Assembly: GCA_013696525.1 (NCBI GenBank) | Contig: JACCYK010000203.1 | Coordinates: forward strand, 1 to 11,507 | Length of the DNA stretch: 11,507 nucleotides | Origin: Chloroflexia bacterium | GTDB lineage: Bacteria; Chloroflexota; Chloroflexia; Thermomicrobiales; UBA6265 | Direction of reading: 5' to 3' | Shown here: one piece after another, positions 1-7,098 of the stretch | How positions within the stretch are numbered: position 1 is the first letter of the stretch | How the letters are laid out: each line of letters starts with the position of its first letter | Program-made: the position numbers and the translations under genes | The notes under the pieces: generated by a model | The model's input: the letters and a program-made list of their open reading frames with translations, nothing else | What the model was told of the DNA's origin: nothing | Databases searched by the model: none

Positions 1-74
1 ACATTACGAAGCGCGCCGGCCGTCGATCGTGCGCGAGTAAAGTACGGGGTTGACGCGATCGCCGTTTCCGTCTC

Positions 75-206
75 GCCGGGCGCTAAAGACGCCCGGCTGC
101 CCCACGGAAGCATCCTGAAGGAAGCTAAAACGGGCTTGGCACCACCAAATGCACGAGAGTGATAATCGTCCTCAGCCCCTTTAGGGTGCTTTCGTGGAGG
201 GCAGCC
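75..206. repeat. REP-like palindromic repeat cluster (left)
   Basis: Three small hairpins are visible. One has an 8-bp perfect stem (75-82 with 90-97) around loop CTAAAGA. One pairs 109-126 around TGAA with a single A/A mismatch. One pairs 174-190 around TTTA with a single bulged T. The outer two thirds also form a long imperfect inverted repeat: 97-126 matches the reverse complement of 174-204 over about 25 aligned bases with roughly 20 identities, sharing the core CCACGNAAGCA. Stem-loop cores of the CTRAAG/CTTTAG type recur in the island at the right edge of the window. This organisation resembles REP/BIME-type elements; no RAYT transposase is in view. Function and copy number cannot be judged from here. 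Confidence 0.5.
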
Positions 207-226
207 GAATGTCTTTCGCTTTCGGC
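204..226. terminator. Weak hairpin downstream of the Cys-rich gene
   Basis: A 6-bp stem pairs GCCGAA (204-209) with TTCGGC (221-226) around an 11-base loop. It lies about 40 bases beyond the stop of the minus-strand gene ending at 268. There is no clear U-tract, so a termination role is only possible. Confidence 0.2.
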
Positions 227-267
227 GTCGCTGACATGGCGATCGCGTGCGTCACCCCGCACCGGCG

Positions 268-672
268 CTACATGCCGTACCCGGCCTGGGCGCAGGCGCC
301 GAACTGACCACAGTAGCCGGAGCAGCAGTCGGGGCAGGTGTCATCCCAGTTGCAATAGGCGGGGCAGGCATCGCCCCAGTACACGCACTGGCCGCCGCAC
401 TGGCCGGCCCCGGCGCAGACGCCGGCACCGCCCGGCGTTCCCGGCGCGCTCGGGCAGCAGACGAGGTCACCAGCACAAGCATGGTAAACGCCCGTGGCGC
501 AACCGCATCCGATATAGTCGCAATGATGGGCAGAGGCGCCCTTGGTCCGGCTCAACGCGCCGCCGACCAGGCCGGCCAGCGCCGCCGCCCCGCCCCGTCG
601 CAACAGCTCGCGGCGCGAACCCGGCTTCTTGGCGAATGATCGCGTGATGGCGTCGAATTTCTTGTTGTCCAT
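268..672 (-). CDS. Tat-exported cysteine-rich small protein
   Basis: A 134-residue protein with a twin-arginine signal: SRRELLR at residues 19-25, an Ala/Gly/Leu-rich hydrophobic stretch at about 28-40, and an A-S-A site before residue 49. The predicted mature part, about 86 residues, holds 16 cysteines (51, 56, 58, 66, 72, 73, 86, 92, 96, 103, 107, 113, 116, 117, 121, 127), with CC pairs at 72-73 and 116-117 and many Gly, Pro and Tyr. The even cysteine count and Tat export suggest a protein that folds or loads a metal in the cytoplasm and then works outside as a disulfide-knotted or metal-binding domain. The start is supported by GAGAGGG upstream of ATG at 672. Proteins with this kind of N-terminus are, from memory, common in Thermomicrobia, but no function is known to me. 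It shares its strand with the Mo-hydroxylase operon, 143 bases downstream, so co-transcription is possible but unproven. Confidence 0.8.
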   Translation of the reverse strand: MDNKKFDAITRSFAKKPGSRRELLRRGGAAALAGLVGGALSRTKGASAHHCDYIGCGCATGVYHACAGDLVCCPSAPGTPGGAGVCAGAGQCGGQCVYWGDACPAYCNWDDTCPDCCSGYCGQFGACAQAGYGM

Positions 673-815
673 GTCCGAATTTCCCTCTCACCAGATGCGC
701 CCGTTCGCGCATGCGCCAGATCGCGGCCACTCGGTTCACATCGATGGCCACCCGGCCCCGGTTGCACCTCCTTGGCCGCCCGCGGCGGCATTCCCCCGTC
801 GTGAGCGGCGGTGGA

Positions 816-3569
816 TCACGACACCGCGGCCGGCTCCGGCGCCGCCGAGGCGACGCCGTGCCGCTCGAAGATCGGCCGGTAGATGCGATCGGGTGTCAGC
901 GGCAGCTCGCGGAACCGGACCCCGGTCGCATCAGCAATCGCGTTCGCCAGGGCCGGGGCGACCGGGTTGATCGGGCATTCGCCCATCCCCTTGGCCCCGA
1001 GGGGACCGAGGGTGTCGTGGGTATCGGCGAAGTAGACCTCGGAGCGCGGAATGTCGGCGAAGGCCGGGATCCGGTAGTTCCGGAACGACGGGTTGACGAG
1101 CTTGCCGTGGTCATCGAAGACCATCTTCTCGTAGAGCACCCAGCCCAACCCCTGCGAGATCGCGCCCTCGACTTGGCCCCGGCATTGCATCGGGTTGATC
1201 ACCACCCCGGCATCGGCTGCCTGCGCGCTCTGCAGGATCATCACCTCCCCGGTGACCCGGTGGACCGCCACCCGGAACCCCTGGGCGTTGAAGGCGACGC
1301 TGCGCGGGCTGCCGTAGGCTTTGCGGGCCGCCTGCAGCCGGTGCCCGGAGCCCTCGGCGGCGGCGTAGAGATCGGTCAGCGTGGCGCGCGTCCCGTCGCA
1401 CACAACCGCGTCCTCCTCCAGACCGCAGCGATCGCGGCCGACCCCGGCCCGGGCGGCGGCAAAGTCGATGATGTGCACCTGGAGAGCTTGGGCGGCGAGC
1501 CAGACCGCTTTGCCGGCGACGAAGGTGCCGGTGCTGGCGAAGGCGCCGGTGTCGTAGCCGGAACGGTCGGTGTCGGACTGGATGACCTTGACGCGGCCGG
1601 TCGTGGTGCCCAGCACGCTGGCCACGATCTGGGCATGTTGGGTCGTGGTCCCGTTGCCGAACTCGGCGGTGCCGGTCGCCAGCAAATAGTGCCCATCCTC
1701 TTCTAAGCTGAGGCGGGCCTCGGAGCGGTGCTCGGTCGGCGGCGCGGTGTCGTGCATCGCGATGGCTACCCCCTCGCCCACCAGCCAGTCGTCGCCGTTG
1801 GGGGCGGCGACGCCGTTGCCGCGAGCCAGGGCCGCCTCCACCAGATCGAGGCATTGATCGAGCCCGTAGCTGCCAAACTCGGCATCGTTCGGCTCGTCGC
1901 CGAGGGCCACCAGGGCGTCGCCAGGCCGGACCATGTTGCGCCGCCGGAGCTCGATCGGATCGATCGCCAGGCTCCGCGCCAGCTCGTCCATGGCGCATTC
2001 CACGGCGAAGACGGTTTGGGTCAAGCCGTAGCCACGAATGGCCCCCGAGGGCACGGTGTTGGTGTAGACGGCGAAGGCGTCGATCTTCTTGTTGGGACAG
2101 CGGTAGACGGCCACCGACTCGCTACAGGCGTGATAGAGCGTCTCCGCCCCGTGATTGCCGTAGGCGCCGGTGTTCGACACGATCCGCAGTTTCATCGCGG
2201 TCAGGGTGCCGTCTTGGCGCGCCCCCAGCGTCACCTCGGTCCGCATCGGGTGGCGGGTGGAGGTGCCGGTAAACTCCTCTTCCCGCGTGAATTCGAGCTT
2301 CACCGGCCGCCCCGTCTTCAACGCGGCCAGGGCGCACAAGTCCTCGGTCAGCACTTCCTGCTTGCCGCCGAAGCCGCCGCCCATCCGTTCGCAGAAGACC
2401 CGGATATTGCCGGTGCTGATGCCGAACAGGTAGCTCAGCTTGTCGCGGGCGATGAAGGGTGACTGCGAGCTGGTCCGCACGTTCAGCCGTTTATGCTCAT
2501 CGACCCAGGCGATCGAGCCATGCGTCTCCAGGTGGGCATGCTGCCCCCGGTGGGTCGCGTACGCCGCTTCATGGATGACGTCCGCCTCGGCGAAGCCCCG
2601 CTCCACGTCGCCAACCCCGCCGTGAATGTCGATCAGGACGTTGCGCTCCGGCTGCCGGATGAAGTCATCCTCGCCGCGATCGTGGACGGCCGGGGCGCCA
2701 TCCCGCATCGCCTCCTCCGGGTCCAACACGGCCGGCAGCACCTCGTAGTCGATGACGACCCGGCGGCAGCCTTCCTCCGCCGCCGCCTCGCTCTCCGCCA
2801 ACACCGCCACCACCCGTTGGCCAACGAAGCGGACGACGTTATCGAGCATGTAGGTGTCATTGGGGTCGACCCGGAAATCGTCGTGGATGGCGGTGGTGTA
2901 GAGCCGGCGCGGCACATCCTCCCAGGTAAAGACCTCGTGGACGCCGGGGGTCGCCAGCGCCGCTGTCTTGTCGATGGCGACGATCCGGGCGTGGGCGTGG
3001 GGCGCCCGCACCAGCTTCAGATGGAGCAAACCCTCGATCTCGGTATCGAACGTGTACCGAGCCTGGCCGGTGACCACCTCCCGCCCGGCCGGAGCCAACA
3101 CGTTCGTCCCACACGCGCCGCCTGGAGCATCGACCTCGACCGCTTTCACGCCGTGGATCGCATCCTCGATCGCGTGGTAGCCGGTGCAGCGGCAGAGATT
3201 GCCCTTCAGCACCCGCGGCAGGTCGTCGCGGTCCCGCTCGGTCAGGGTGGCCGCGGTCATAATCATGCCGGCGGTACAGAACCCACATTGGAAGCCCGGC
3301 GCGTCGAGGAACGCTTGCTGCATCGGATGCAGCTCGTCCCCGGTGGCCAGCCCTTCGATCGTCGTCACCTCTTGCCCCGCCGCCCGGAAGGCGGGGGTAA
3401 TGCAACTTTGGACCGGGGTGCCGTTGAGCCAGACCGTGCAGGCGCCGCAGTCGCCGGCATCGCAGCCCTTCTTGACCCCGAACCAGCCGAGGTCGCGGAG
3501 GAAGGTCCGCAGGCATTGCCCGGCCGCCGGCTCGCGCGAGAAGGTTTTTCCGTTAACGTGAAAGCTCAT
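816..3569 (-). CDS. Fused [2Fe-2S] and molybdopterin subunit of a xanthine dehydrogenase-family hydroxylase (XdhD-like)
   Basis: A 917-residue molybdenum hydroxylase in which the small iron-sulfur subunit is fused to the large catalytic subunit, the arrangement of E. coli XdhD. Residues 1-140 carry the plant-type 2Fe-2S ligands C36, C41, C44, C56 and the second-cluster ligands C95, C98, C126, C128 (motif CGFC, then CRC). A hammerhead domain spans about 165-285. Molybdopterin-binding regions follow with GGGFGGK (397-403), IRGYG (511-515), QGLG (806-809) and the catalytic glutamate E864 in KGMGE. Family members hydroxylate purines, aldehydes or other heterocycles and pass electrons to FAD. By my alignment to bovine xanthine dehydrogenase, the substrate residues Glu802 and Arg880 are replaced by Q404 and H480, so the substrate is uncertain. 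It lies 10 bases after the FAD-subunit gene; the SD GAGG overlaps that gene's TGA stop, implying translational coupling. No signal peptide is seen. No maturation (XdhC-type) gene is in the window. Confidence 0.9.
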   Translation of the reverse strand: MSFHVNGKTFSREPAAGQCLRTFLRDLGWFGVKKGCDAGDCGACTVWLNGTPVQSCITPAFRAAGQEVTTIEGLATGDELHPMQQAFLDAPGFQCGFCTAGMIMTAATLTERDRDDLPRVLKGNLCRCTGYHAIEDAIHGVKAVEVDAPGGACGTNVLAPAGREVVTGQARYTFDTEIEGLLHLKLVRAPHAHARIVAIDKTAALATPGVHEVFTWEDVPRRLYTTAIHDDFRVDPNDTYMLDNVVRFVGQRVVAVLAESEAAAEEGCRRVVIDYEVLPAVLDPEEAMRDGAPAVHDRGEDDFIRQPERNVLIDIHGGVGDVERGFAEADVIHEAAYATHRGQHAHLETHGSIAWVDEHKRLNVRTSSQSPFIARDKLSYLFGISTGNIRVFCERMGGGFGGKQEVLTEDLCALAALKTGRPVKLEFTREEEFTGTSTRHPMRTEVTLGARQDGTLTAMKLRIVSNTGAYGNHGAETLYHACSESVAVYRCPNKKIDAFAVYTNTVPSGAIRGYGLTQTVFAVECAMDELARSLAIDPIELRRRNMVRPGDALVALGDEPNDAEFGSYGLDQCLDLVEAALARGNGVAAPNGDDWLVGEGVAIAMHDTAPPTEHRSEARLSLEEDGHYLLATGTAEFGNGTTTQHAQIVASVLGTTTGRVKVIQSDTDRSGYDTGAFASTGTFVAGKAVWLAAQALQVHIIDFAAARAGVGRDRCGLEEDAVVCDGTRATLTDLYAAAEGSGHRLQAARKAYGSPRSVAFNAQGFRVAVHRVTGEVMILQSAQAADAGVVINPMQCRGQVEGAISQGLGWVLYEKMVFDDHGKLVNPSFRNYRIPAFADIPRSEVYFADTHDTLGPLGAKGMGECPINPVAPALANAIADATGVRFRELPLTPDRIYRPIFERHGVASAAPEPAAVS

Positions 3570-3579
3570 CGTCGGTTCC

Positions 3580-4410
3580 TCAATTCAGGGGAGCGGCGGC
3601 CAGCTCGGCCCGGATTTCCTCGGCGAAGTGGAGCGTCAGGTGCCGGCGATAGTCCGGGGCGCCATGCACATCGTCGAAGTACAGCTCATCCGGAATTTCA
3701 TCCTGAATCCGCTGCCGGAGCTTGGCCGCATCAGGCACGGCATCGAACCGGAGCTGGACCGGGCGCGGCGTGGCGGCAGTGATCATGAGCAGCAACCCGC
3801 CGTCCTGGCCGAGGGTGCCAATCAGCAGCACGGCCGATCGGCCCTGGTGGGTCAAAGACATGCGGCGGAACGCGGCGCGCTTGCGCAAGGCCGAAACCGG
3901 CAGCTCAATGGCCATCAGCAGCTCGCCCGGCAGGAGGAGGTTTTGATGGTTGCCGGTCACGAAATCGACGACCGGCACCTGGCGCTCGCTCCCGTCTTGG
4001 GCCCGCAGCGTACAGACCCCTTCCAGCGCGGAGGTCAGCGAGATCATCGCCCCCGCCGGCAACGACATGCAGACGTTGCCGCCGACGGTCGCCGCGTTCC
4101 AGACCTTGAACGAGGCCAGCAGCGACCGGCAGCACTGGCCGATCAGCGGCGCCGCGACCCAGTCTAGCGGCGCCACGAGGGCATCGAGCTGAGCGATCGT
4201 GCAAGTGGCCGCGATCCGCAACCCCTCGGGCCGGACCGTCAGCGGCTCCCAATCGAAGGCCCGCAGATCGAGCAGCCGCCGCAGGTGGTCCTGCGGCTCG
4301 GAAAAGAGCCAGGTCCCGCCCGCCAGCCAGCTATCCCCGTCGGTCCAGGTGAGGCCGCCGGCGCTCACGTCGGGCCCGGCCCGGACCTCCTGGATCGTGT
4401 TCAGATTCAT
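3580..4410 (-). CDS. FAD-binding subunit of the molybdenum hydroxylase (CoxM/YgfM-like)
   Basis: A 276-residue FAD-binding subunit that would carry electrons from the iron-sulfur clusters of the partner encoded just downstream to NAD+ or another acceptor. It shows the family's GGTWL near residues 31-35 (in place of the usual GGTDL) and the FAD motif ATVGGN at 108-113, followed by a C-terminal region (about 173-276) ending in the helix around YRRHLTLHFAEEI. I chose the ATG at 4410 because GTGAGG lies 9 bases upstream of it; an in-frame GTG at 4425, which is part of that same SD-like string, would add five residues (MRLAG). The usual acidic residue after the GGN motif appears replaced (SLPAGAM). 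The gene is first in the pair and sits upstream of the fused catalytic subunit, like ygfM next to xdhD. Family membership is firm; the electron acceptor is not known. Confidence 0.88.
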   Translation of the reverse strand: MNLNTIQEVRAGPDVSAGGLTWTDGDSWLAGGTWLFSEPQDHLRRLLDLRAFDWEPLTVRPEGLRIAATCTIAQLDALVAPLDWVAAPLIGQCCRSLLASFKVWNAATVGGNVCMSLPAGAMISLTSALEGVCTLRAQDGSERQVPVVDFVTGNHQNLLLPGELLMAIELPVSALRKRAAFRRMSLTHQGRSAVLLIGTLGQDGGLLLMITAATPRPVQLRFDAVPDAAKLRQRIQDEIPDELYFDDVHGAPDYRRHLTLHFAEEIRAELAAAPLN

Positions 4411-4768
4411 CCCCGCCAACCTCACGGTCTAGATTTCGCGCGGCGAGCCACGTCGAGCCCCGCTCCCCGCTGAGCCAGCCTCATCACACCCACGTCCCAG
4501 GACAAATCTCGCCCCGTGCCATCCTGTCCATGGCGGCGGTTGTCGGGCCGACGGCGGGTGTCGCGCTCCGACGATCTGGCTCAGGGTAAGGCGGGACGAA
4601 CGCGCACACTATTAAATTGCTTCGCGGCGTTTACGTTACACTGGAGCGATCGTGAACGCAAGCCAGTCGCATCGAATCCGGATCGCGGGTCGGGCGCCGG
4701 CGGGGCCGCGCCGCACCCGTGGCCCGACGACCCCGCGCCGGCGCGCGTTGTGAAGAAAGGGACATCGT
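4411..4768. promoter_or_regulatory. Divergent intergenic region with an AT-rich island
   Basis: About 340 bases separate the minus-strand Mo-hydroxylase operon from the plus-strand ABM membrane gene, so promoters for both must lie here. The only AT-rich patch in otherwise GC-rich sequence is about 4608-4642, containing ATTAAATTGCTT and GTTACACT. TTGCTT (4617-4622) and TACACT (4637-4642) resemble promoter boxes but are only 14 bases apart, so I cannot assign a promoter. No credible small gene or RNA was seen. Confidence 0.35.
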
Positions 4769-5737
4769 ATGGTCGCCGCCCCCGCCCAAACCGCGCCGAC
4801 CGCCAGCGCCGTGACCCTGGTGACGGAAACGCGGGTCCAGCCCGAACGAGCCGCGGACTTCGCCCAATGGCAACAGCGGGTCAACGACGTGCTGGTGAAA
4901 TTCCCCGGCTTCCTCGATCGTGAGGTGATCCCGCCCTCGCCGGCGCAGCCCGATTGGGTCATCATCCAGCGCTTCGTCGACACCGCCGCCGCCCGCGCCT
5001 GGCTCGGCTCGCCCGAGCGCGAGGAGCTCTTGGCAACGGTCAAATCCTGGCTGGTCGGGCGAGACGACATCCATCTGATCCAGGACGATAACCAGCCCGC
5101 CGCCGCGGCGCCGATCTCGGTCGTGATCTCGACCCGGGTGAAGCCGGGGCAGGACGAGGCATTTCGCGCCTGGCAGGGCCGCATCGCCGCCATCGAGGCC
5201 GAGTTCCCCGGCTACCAGGGATACAAGCTCGAACCTCCCGTTGCCGGGGTCCAGGATGACTGGCTGACGATCATCCGATTCGATACCGAGCCTCATCTCC
5301 AAGCCTGGCTGGCCTCGCCCCAACGGCAGCGGCTCCTGGCCGAGGCCGACGCCTTTACCGCGGAATCGCACCTGCGAACCGTGCGGACCGGCTTCGACGC
5401 CTGGTTCAAGCTTGGCTCCGGGGCCAACCCGCCGCCGGCCTGGAAGCAGAACATGCTGGTCCTGCTGGCGCTCTATCCGGTCGTCTTCCTCTTTGGCTTC
5501 TGGGTCCAAACACCGCTCTTGATGGAGCGCTGGGGCCTGCCGTTCTGGTTCACGCTCTTCATCGGCAATATCGCCAGCGTCCTCCTGCTTGGTCAGATCG
5601 TGCCCCGCGTCAGCCACCGCTTCAACTGGTGGATCAACCCCGCCGGCGGCGACCCCAACCGGGTCAACGTCATCGGAGTGATCGTAATCGTCGCCTTGTA
5701 TGGCCTCCTCCTCGGTCTGTTTGCCCAAATTCAGTGA
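4769..5737 (+). CDS. Membrane protein with two tandem ABM-type domains
   Basis: A 322-residue protein with two copies of an antibiotic-biosynthesis-monooxygenase-like (dimeric alpha/beta barrel) domain at about 15-100 and 115-205. A C-terminal membrane region has three hydrophobic helices (about 229-250, 257-279, 299-320). The duplication is visible directly: PDWVIIQRF...AWLGSPEREELL in the first copy matches DDWLTIIRF...AWLASPQRQRLL in the second. The linker FNWWINPAGG between helices 2 and 3 looks like the conserved turn of the COG3224 family (ABM enzymes with a membrane tail). Family members usually have one ABM domain. Some ABM proteins oxidise quinols or bind haem, but many have no known activity, and I see no diagnostic catalytic residue. 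The soluble domains presumably face the cytoplasm. AAAGGG lies 7 bases before the ATG. The gene stands alone, divergent from the Mo-hydroxylase operon. Confidence 0.82.
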   Translation: MVAAPAQTAPTASAVTLVTETRVQPERAADFAQWQQRVNDVLVKFPGFLDREVIPPSPAQPDWVIIQRFVDTAAARAWLGSPEREELLATVKSWLVGRDDIHLIQDDNQPAAAAPISVVISTRVKPGQDEAFRAWQGRIAAIEAEFPGYQGYKLEPPVAGVQDDWLTIIRFDTEPHLQAWLASPQRQRLLAEADAFTAESHLRTVRTGFDAWFKLGSGANPPPAWKQNMLVLLALYPVVFLFGFWVQTPLLMERWGLPFWFTLFIGNIASVLLLGQIVPRVSHRFNWWINPAGGDPNRVNVIGVIVIVALYGLLLGLFAQIQ

Positions 5738-5748
5738 AGAGGAGAGGG

Positions 5749-5766
5749 GTGCCCGAAAGGGCGCAC
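5749..5766 (+). terminator. Possible GAAA-capped hairpin after the ABM membrane gene
   Basis: GTGCCC (5749-5754) can pair with GGG...CAC (5759-5766) across a GAAA tetraloop, with a two-base CG bulge on the 3' side. It begins 12 bases after the stop of the upstream gene. There is no U-tract, so it may be only a weak terminator. Confidence 0.25.
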
Positions 5767-5849
5767 GGCCGGATCAACGATGGATCAAACGGTCCCCGCT
5801 GGCGCTTGGCGAGGACTCAACAACCCATTCGCTTGGCATCGGAATACCG

Positions 5850-5872
5850 TACAATTGAATTACTCAGGGAGG
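5850..5872 (+). promoter_or_regulatory. Possible -10 element and SD of the toxin-antitoxin operon
   Basis: TACAAT (5850-5855) matches the -10 consensus at five of six positions and lies about 22 bases before the GTG start. The -35 position at the usual spacing (ATTCGC) is poor. GGGAGG at 5867-5872 is a strong Shine-Dalgarno four bases before the GTG and supports that start. TA operons of this type are commonly autorepressed, so an operator would be expected here, but I see no clear palindrome. Confidence 0.35.
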
Positions 5873-5876
5873 TTCT

Positions 5877-6263
5877 GTGAGCAACGAAGCATCCCACCTA
5901 GAAGCTCTCGATGTTGAACGCGGGACCGGCGCCTCTGACGAGGAGCGGGATAAGACGGACCTTGTACAACGGGCGCGCACAATACTCGGCGCTCGCCTCG
6001 CCGAGGTCATTCTCACGCACCGCCCTGACCGGCTTGAAGGACTGAATCGAGCGGCGGCTACTCGAAGCGTCGAGGAGCTGGCGCCCCTGAGGGATGCAGT
6101 TGAAATCGTCAGTGCTCTCACCGCCGTGGATGACCTGACAACTATTCAGGCTTGGTTCGTCGGCAAGAATGGGATGCTCGGCGGTCGCGCACCGGCACTC
6201 GTGATTTCAGACGACCCGAATGCAGTACGCCGAGCGGCGAGGCGCTTCTTGGCACAGGGCTGA
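5877..6263 (+). CDS. MbcA/ParS/Xre-type antitoxin of a RES toxin
   Basis: A 128-residue antitoxin. The C-terminal part (about 74-125) matches the MbcA/ParS/Xre toxin-binding domain: a helix DAVEIVSALTAVDD, then IQAWFVGKNGMLGGRAP with W93, G102, R104 and P106, then a DPNAVRRAARRFL helix. The middle (about 28-65) aligns with the degenerate helix-turn-helix of actinobacterial relatives (ILGARLAEVI...), though the usual conserved Trp is missing, so DNA binding is less sure than toxin binding. In this family the antitoxin blocks the NAD-degrading toxin and usually represses its own operon. GTG is chosen as the start because GGGAGG precedes it closely. The stop TGA shares one base with the ATG of the toxin gene (TGATG), which fits the antitoxin-first, coupled layout. 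Codons are less GC-biased than in flanking genes. Confidence 0.82.
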   Translation: MSNEASHLEALDVERGTGASDEERDKTDLVQRARTILGARLAEVILTHRPDRLEGLNRAAATRSVEELAPLRDAVEIVSALTAVDDLTTIQAWFVGKNGMLGGRAPALVISDDPNAVRRAARRFLAQG

Positions 6264-6913
6264 TGGTTGCGATCATCGCCATCCCGCAATCGACGCTGTT
6301 CCGAGTTGGTCGGAGCACAGGTCCGTTGGAGTTTCCGCCAGTAGCATTCACCGGGGATAGCCGCTTCGACGATTTCCCCGACACGCGATCGTTTCGGGTG
6401 CTCTATGTTGGAGATCGGCGGGCGTGCTTTTTTGAGTGCCTTGAAGACTTCCTTCCGGACGAACACGCCACGACTGGTCCGCCGCATGGGATTACGGCAG
6501 ACTGGTTTCGTCGACGGCGGATTGCATCGTGCCGAGTCGATGACCCGCTCGGCACGATGCAGTGGCTTGACTTGTTCGCGCCCGAGACACTTCGTGACTT
6601 TCGCACACGATTCAGACACGACGTTCGCGCTTGCCACCTGTCGACATTGGATGCGAGCGTGGCAATGTCCGAGCATCGCCTGGCAACGCAATCCATCGGA
6701 CGCTGGGCTTACTCCGAGGGCTTTCACGGCATCAAGTACCGAACGAGGCACGACATCACACGTGAGTGCTGGGCCATTTTCGACCGGACACAAATCCGTG
6801 TTGTCGATCCGGGCGCAATGATTCGGCACTCGGACCCTGACCTGCAGATCGTGGTTCAACAGTGGAACATGCCGATGCCGCCGCCACACTTGCTACCAAT
6901 AGCCTGCCGCTAG
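6263..6913 (+). CDS. RES-domain toxin (NAD+-degrading family)
   Basis: A 216-residue RES-domain protein, the toxin partner of the gene immediately upstream. RES toxins such as MbcT of Mycobacterium tuberculosis consume NAD+. Visible family features are LFRVGR (R14), RFDD (34-37), FRVLYVGD (Y48), ACFFECLEDF (E58), and later GFHGIKYRTRHD (153-164) followed by CWAIFD. The conserved Arg, Tyr and Glu of the family are therefore present and the toxin looks intact. I place the start at the ATG overlapping the antitoxin stop by one base; an upstream in-frame start at 6152 would add 37 residues lying wholly within the antitoxin gene and with no family resemblance. The C-terminus ends in an unusual MPMPPPHLLP tail. 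Codon use is less GC-rich than neighbours, consistent with transfer. NAD depletion is inferred from the family. Confidence 0.85.
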   Translation: MVAIIAIPQSTLFRVGRSTGPLEFPPVAFTGDSRFDDFPDTRSFRVLYVGDRRACFFECLEDFLPDEHATTGPPHGITADWFRRRRIASCRVDDPLGTMQWLDLFAPETLRDFRTRFRHDVRACHLSTLDASVAMSEHRLATQSIGRWAYSEGFHGIKYRTRHDITRECWAIFDRTQIRVVDPGAMIRHSDPDLQIVVQQWNMPMPPPHLLPIACR

Positions 6914-7064
6914 TTCGTACCGTGGATGAGATCACTTGGGTTCACTGGCGCGTCGACCCTCCCGAATGGCCCAGGGGCCACCGCCGGGAGCGCGAGTTCC
7001 AATTCTGGTATGTCGCTTGCGTAAAGAACCCTAAGGCAAGACCCGCTCGCTACATGTCGTCTTG

Positions 7065-7096
7065 TCTAATGTCTATCTGACGGAAGAAGGAGATAT
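7065..7096 (+). promoter_or_regulatory. -10-like box and very strong SD before the ferritin-like gene
   Basis: TCTAAT (7065-7070) matches the -10 consensus at five of six positions, 28 bases before the start; no good -35 is seen. AAGGAG (7087-7092) is six bases before the GTG at 7099 and decides that start. The surrounding AAGAAGGAGATAT (7084-7096) is identical to part of the phage T7 gene 10 leader, probably by convergence on a strong ribosome-binding site. Confidence 0.4.
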
Positions 7097-7098
7097 CC

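Larger units (their letters stand above)
1..267. other. Gene-free left edge with palindromic repeats
   Basis: I see no convincing coding frame here; the open frames are compositionally odd, Arg-rich GC shadows. The stretch contains several short hairpins (annotated separately) between about 75 and 226. It lies downstream of the minus-strand Cys-rich gene that ends at 268, so some of these hairpins may also end its transcript. Confidence 0.6.

Noticed and set aside
467..751. 94-codon minus-strand frame starting upstream of the Cys-rich gene
   Set aside because: AAGGAGG lies about 15 bases from its GTG, too far. Most of the frame is an out-of-phase shadow of the Cys-rich gene.
711..1706. 331-codon plus-strand frame antisense to the Mo-hydroxylase
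   Set aside because: This is a GC-driven shadow; the opposite strand has full family motifs. The same applies to the frames at 1728-2462 and 2493-3782.
4631..5728. 365-codon minus-strand frame over the tandem-ABM gene
   Set aside because: It is antisense to a gene with visible duplicated domains and membrane helices, and its product is a charged low-complexity string.
6862..7080. 72-codon plus-strand frame overlapping the toxin 3' end
   Set aside because: It has a GTG start inside the toxin gene, no SD, no recognisable family and few codons. Residues such as WVHWRVDPPEWPRG look protein-like, but that is not enough to call it.
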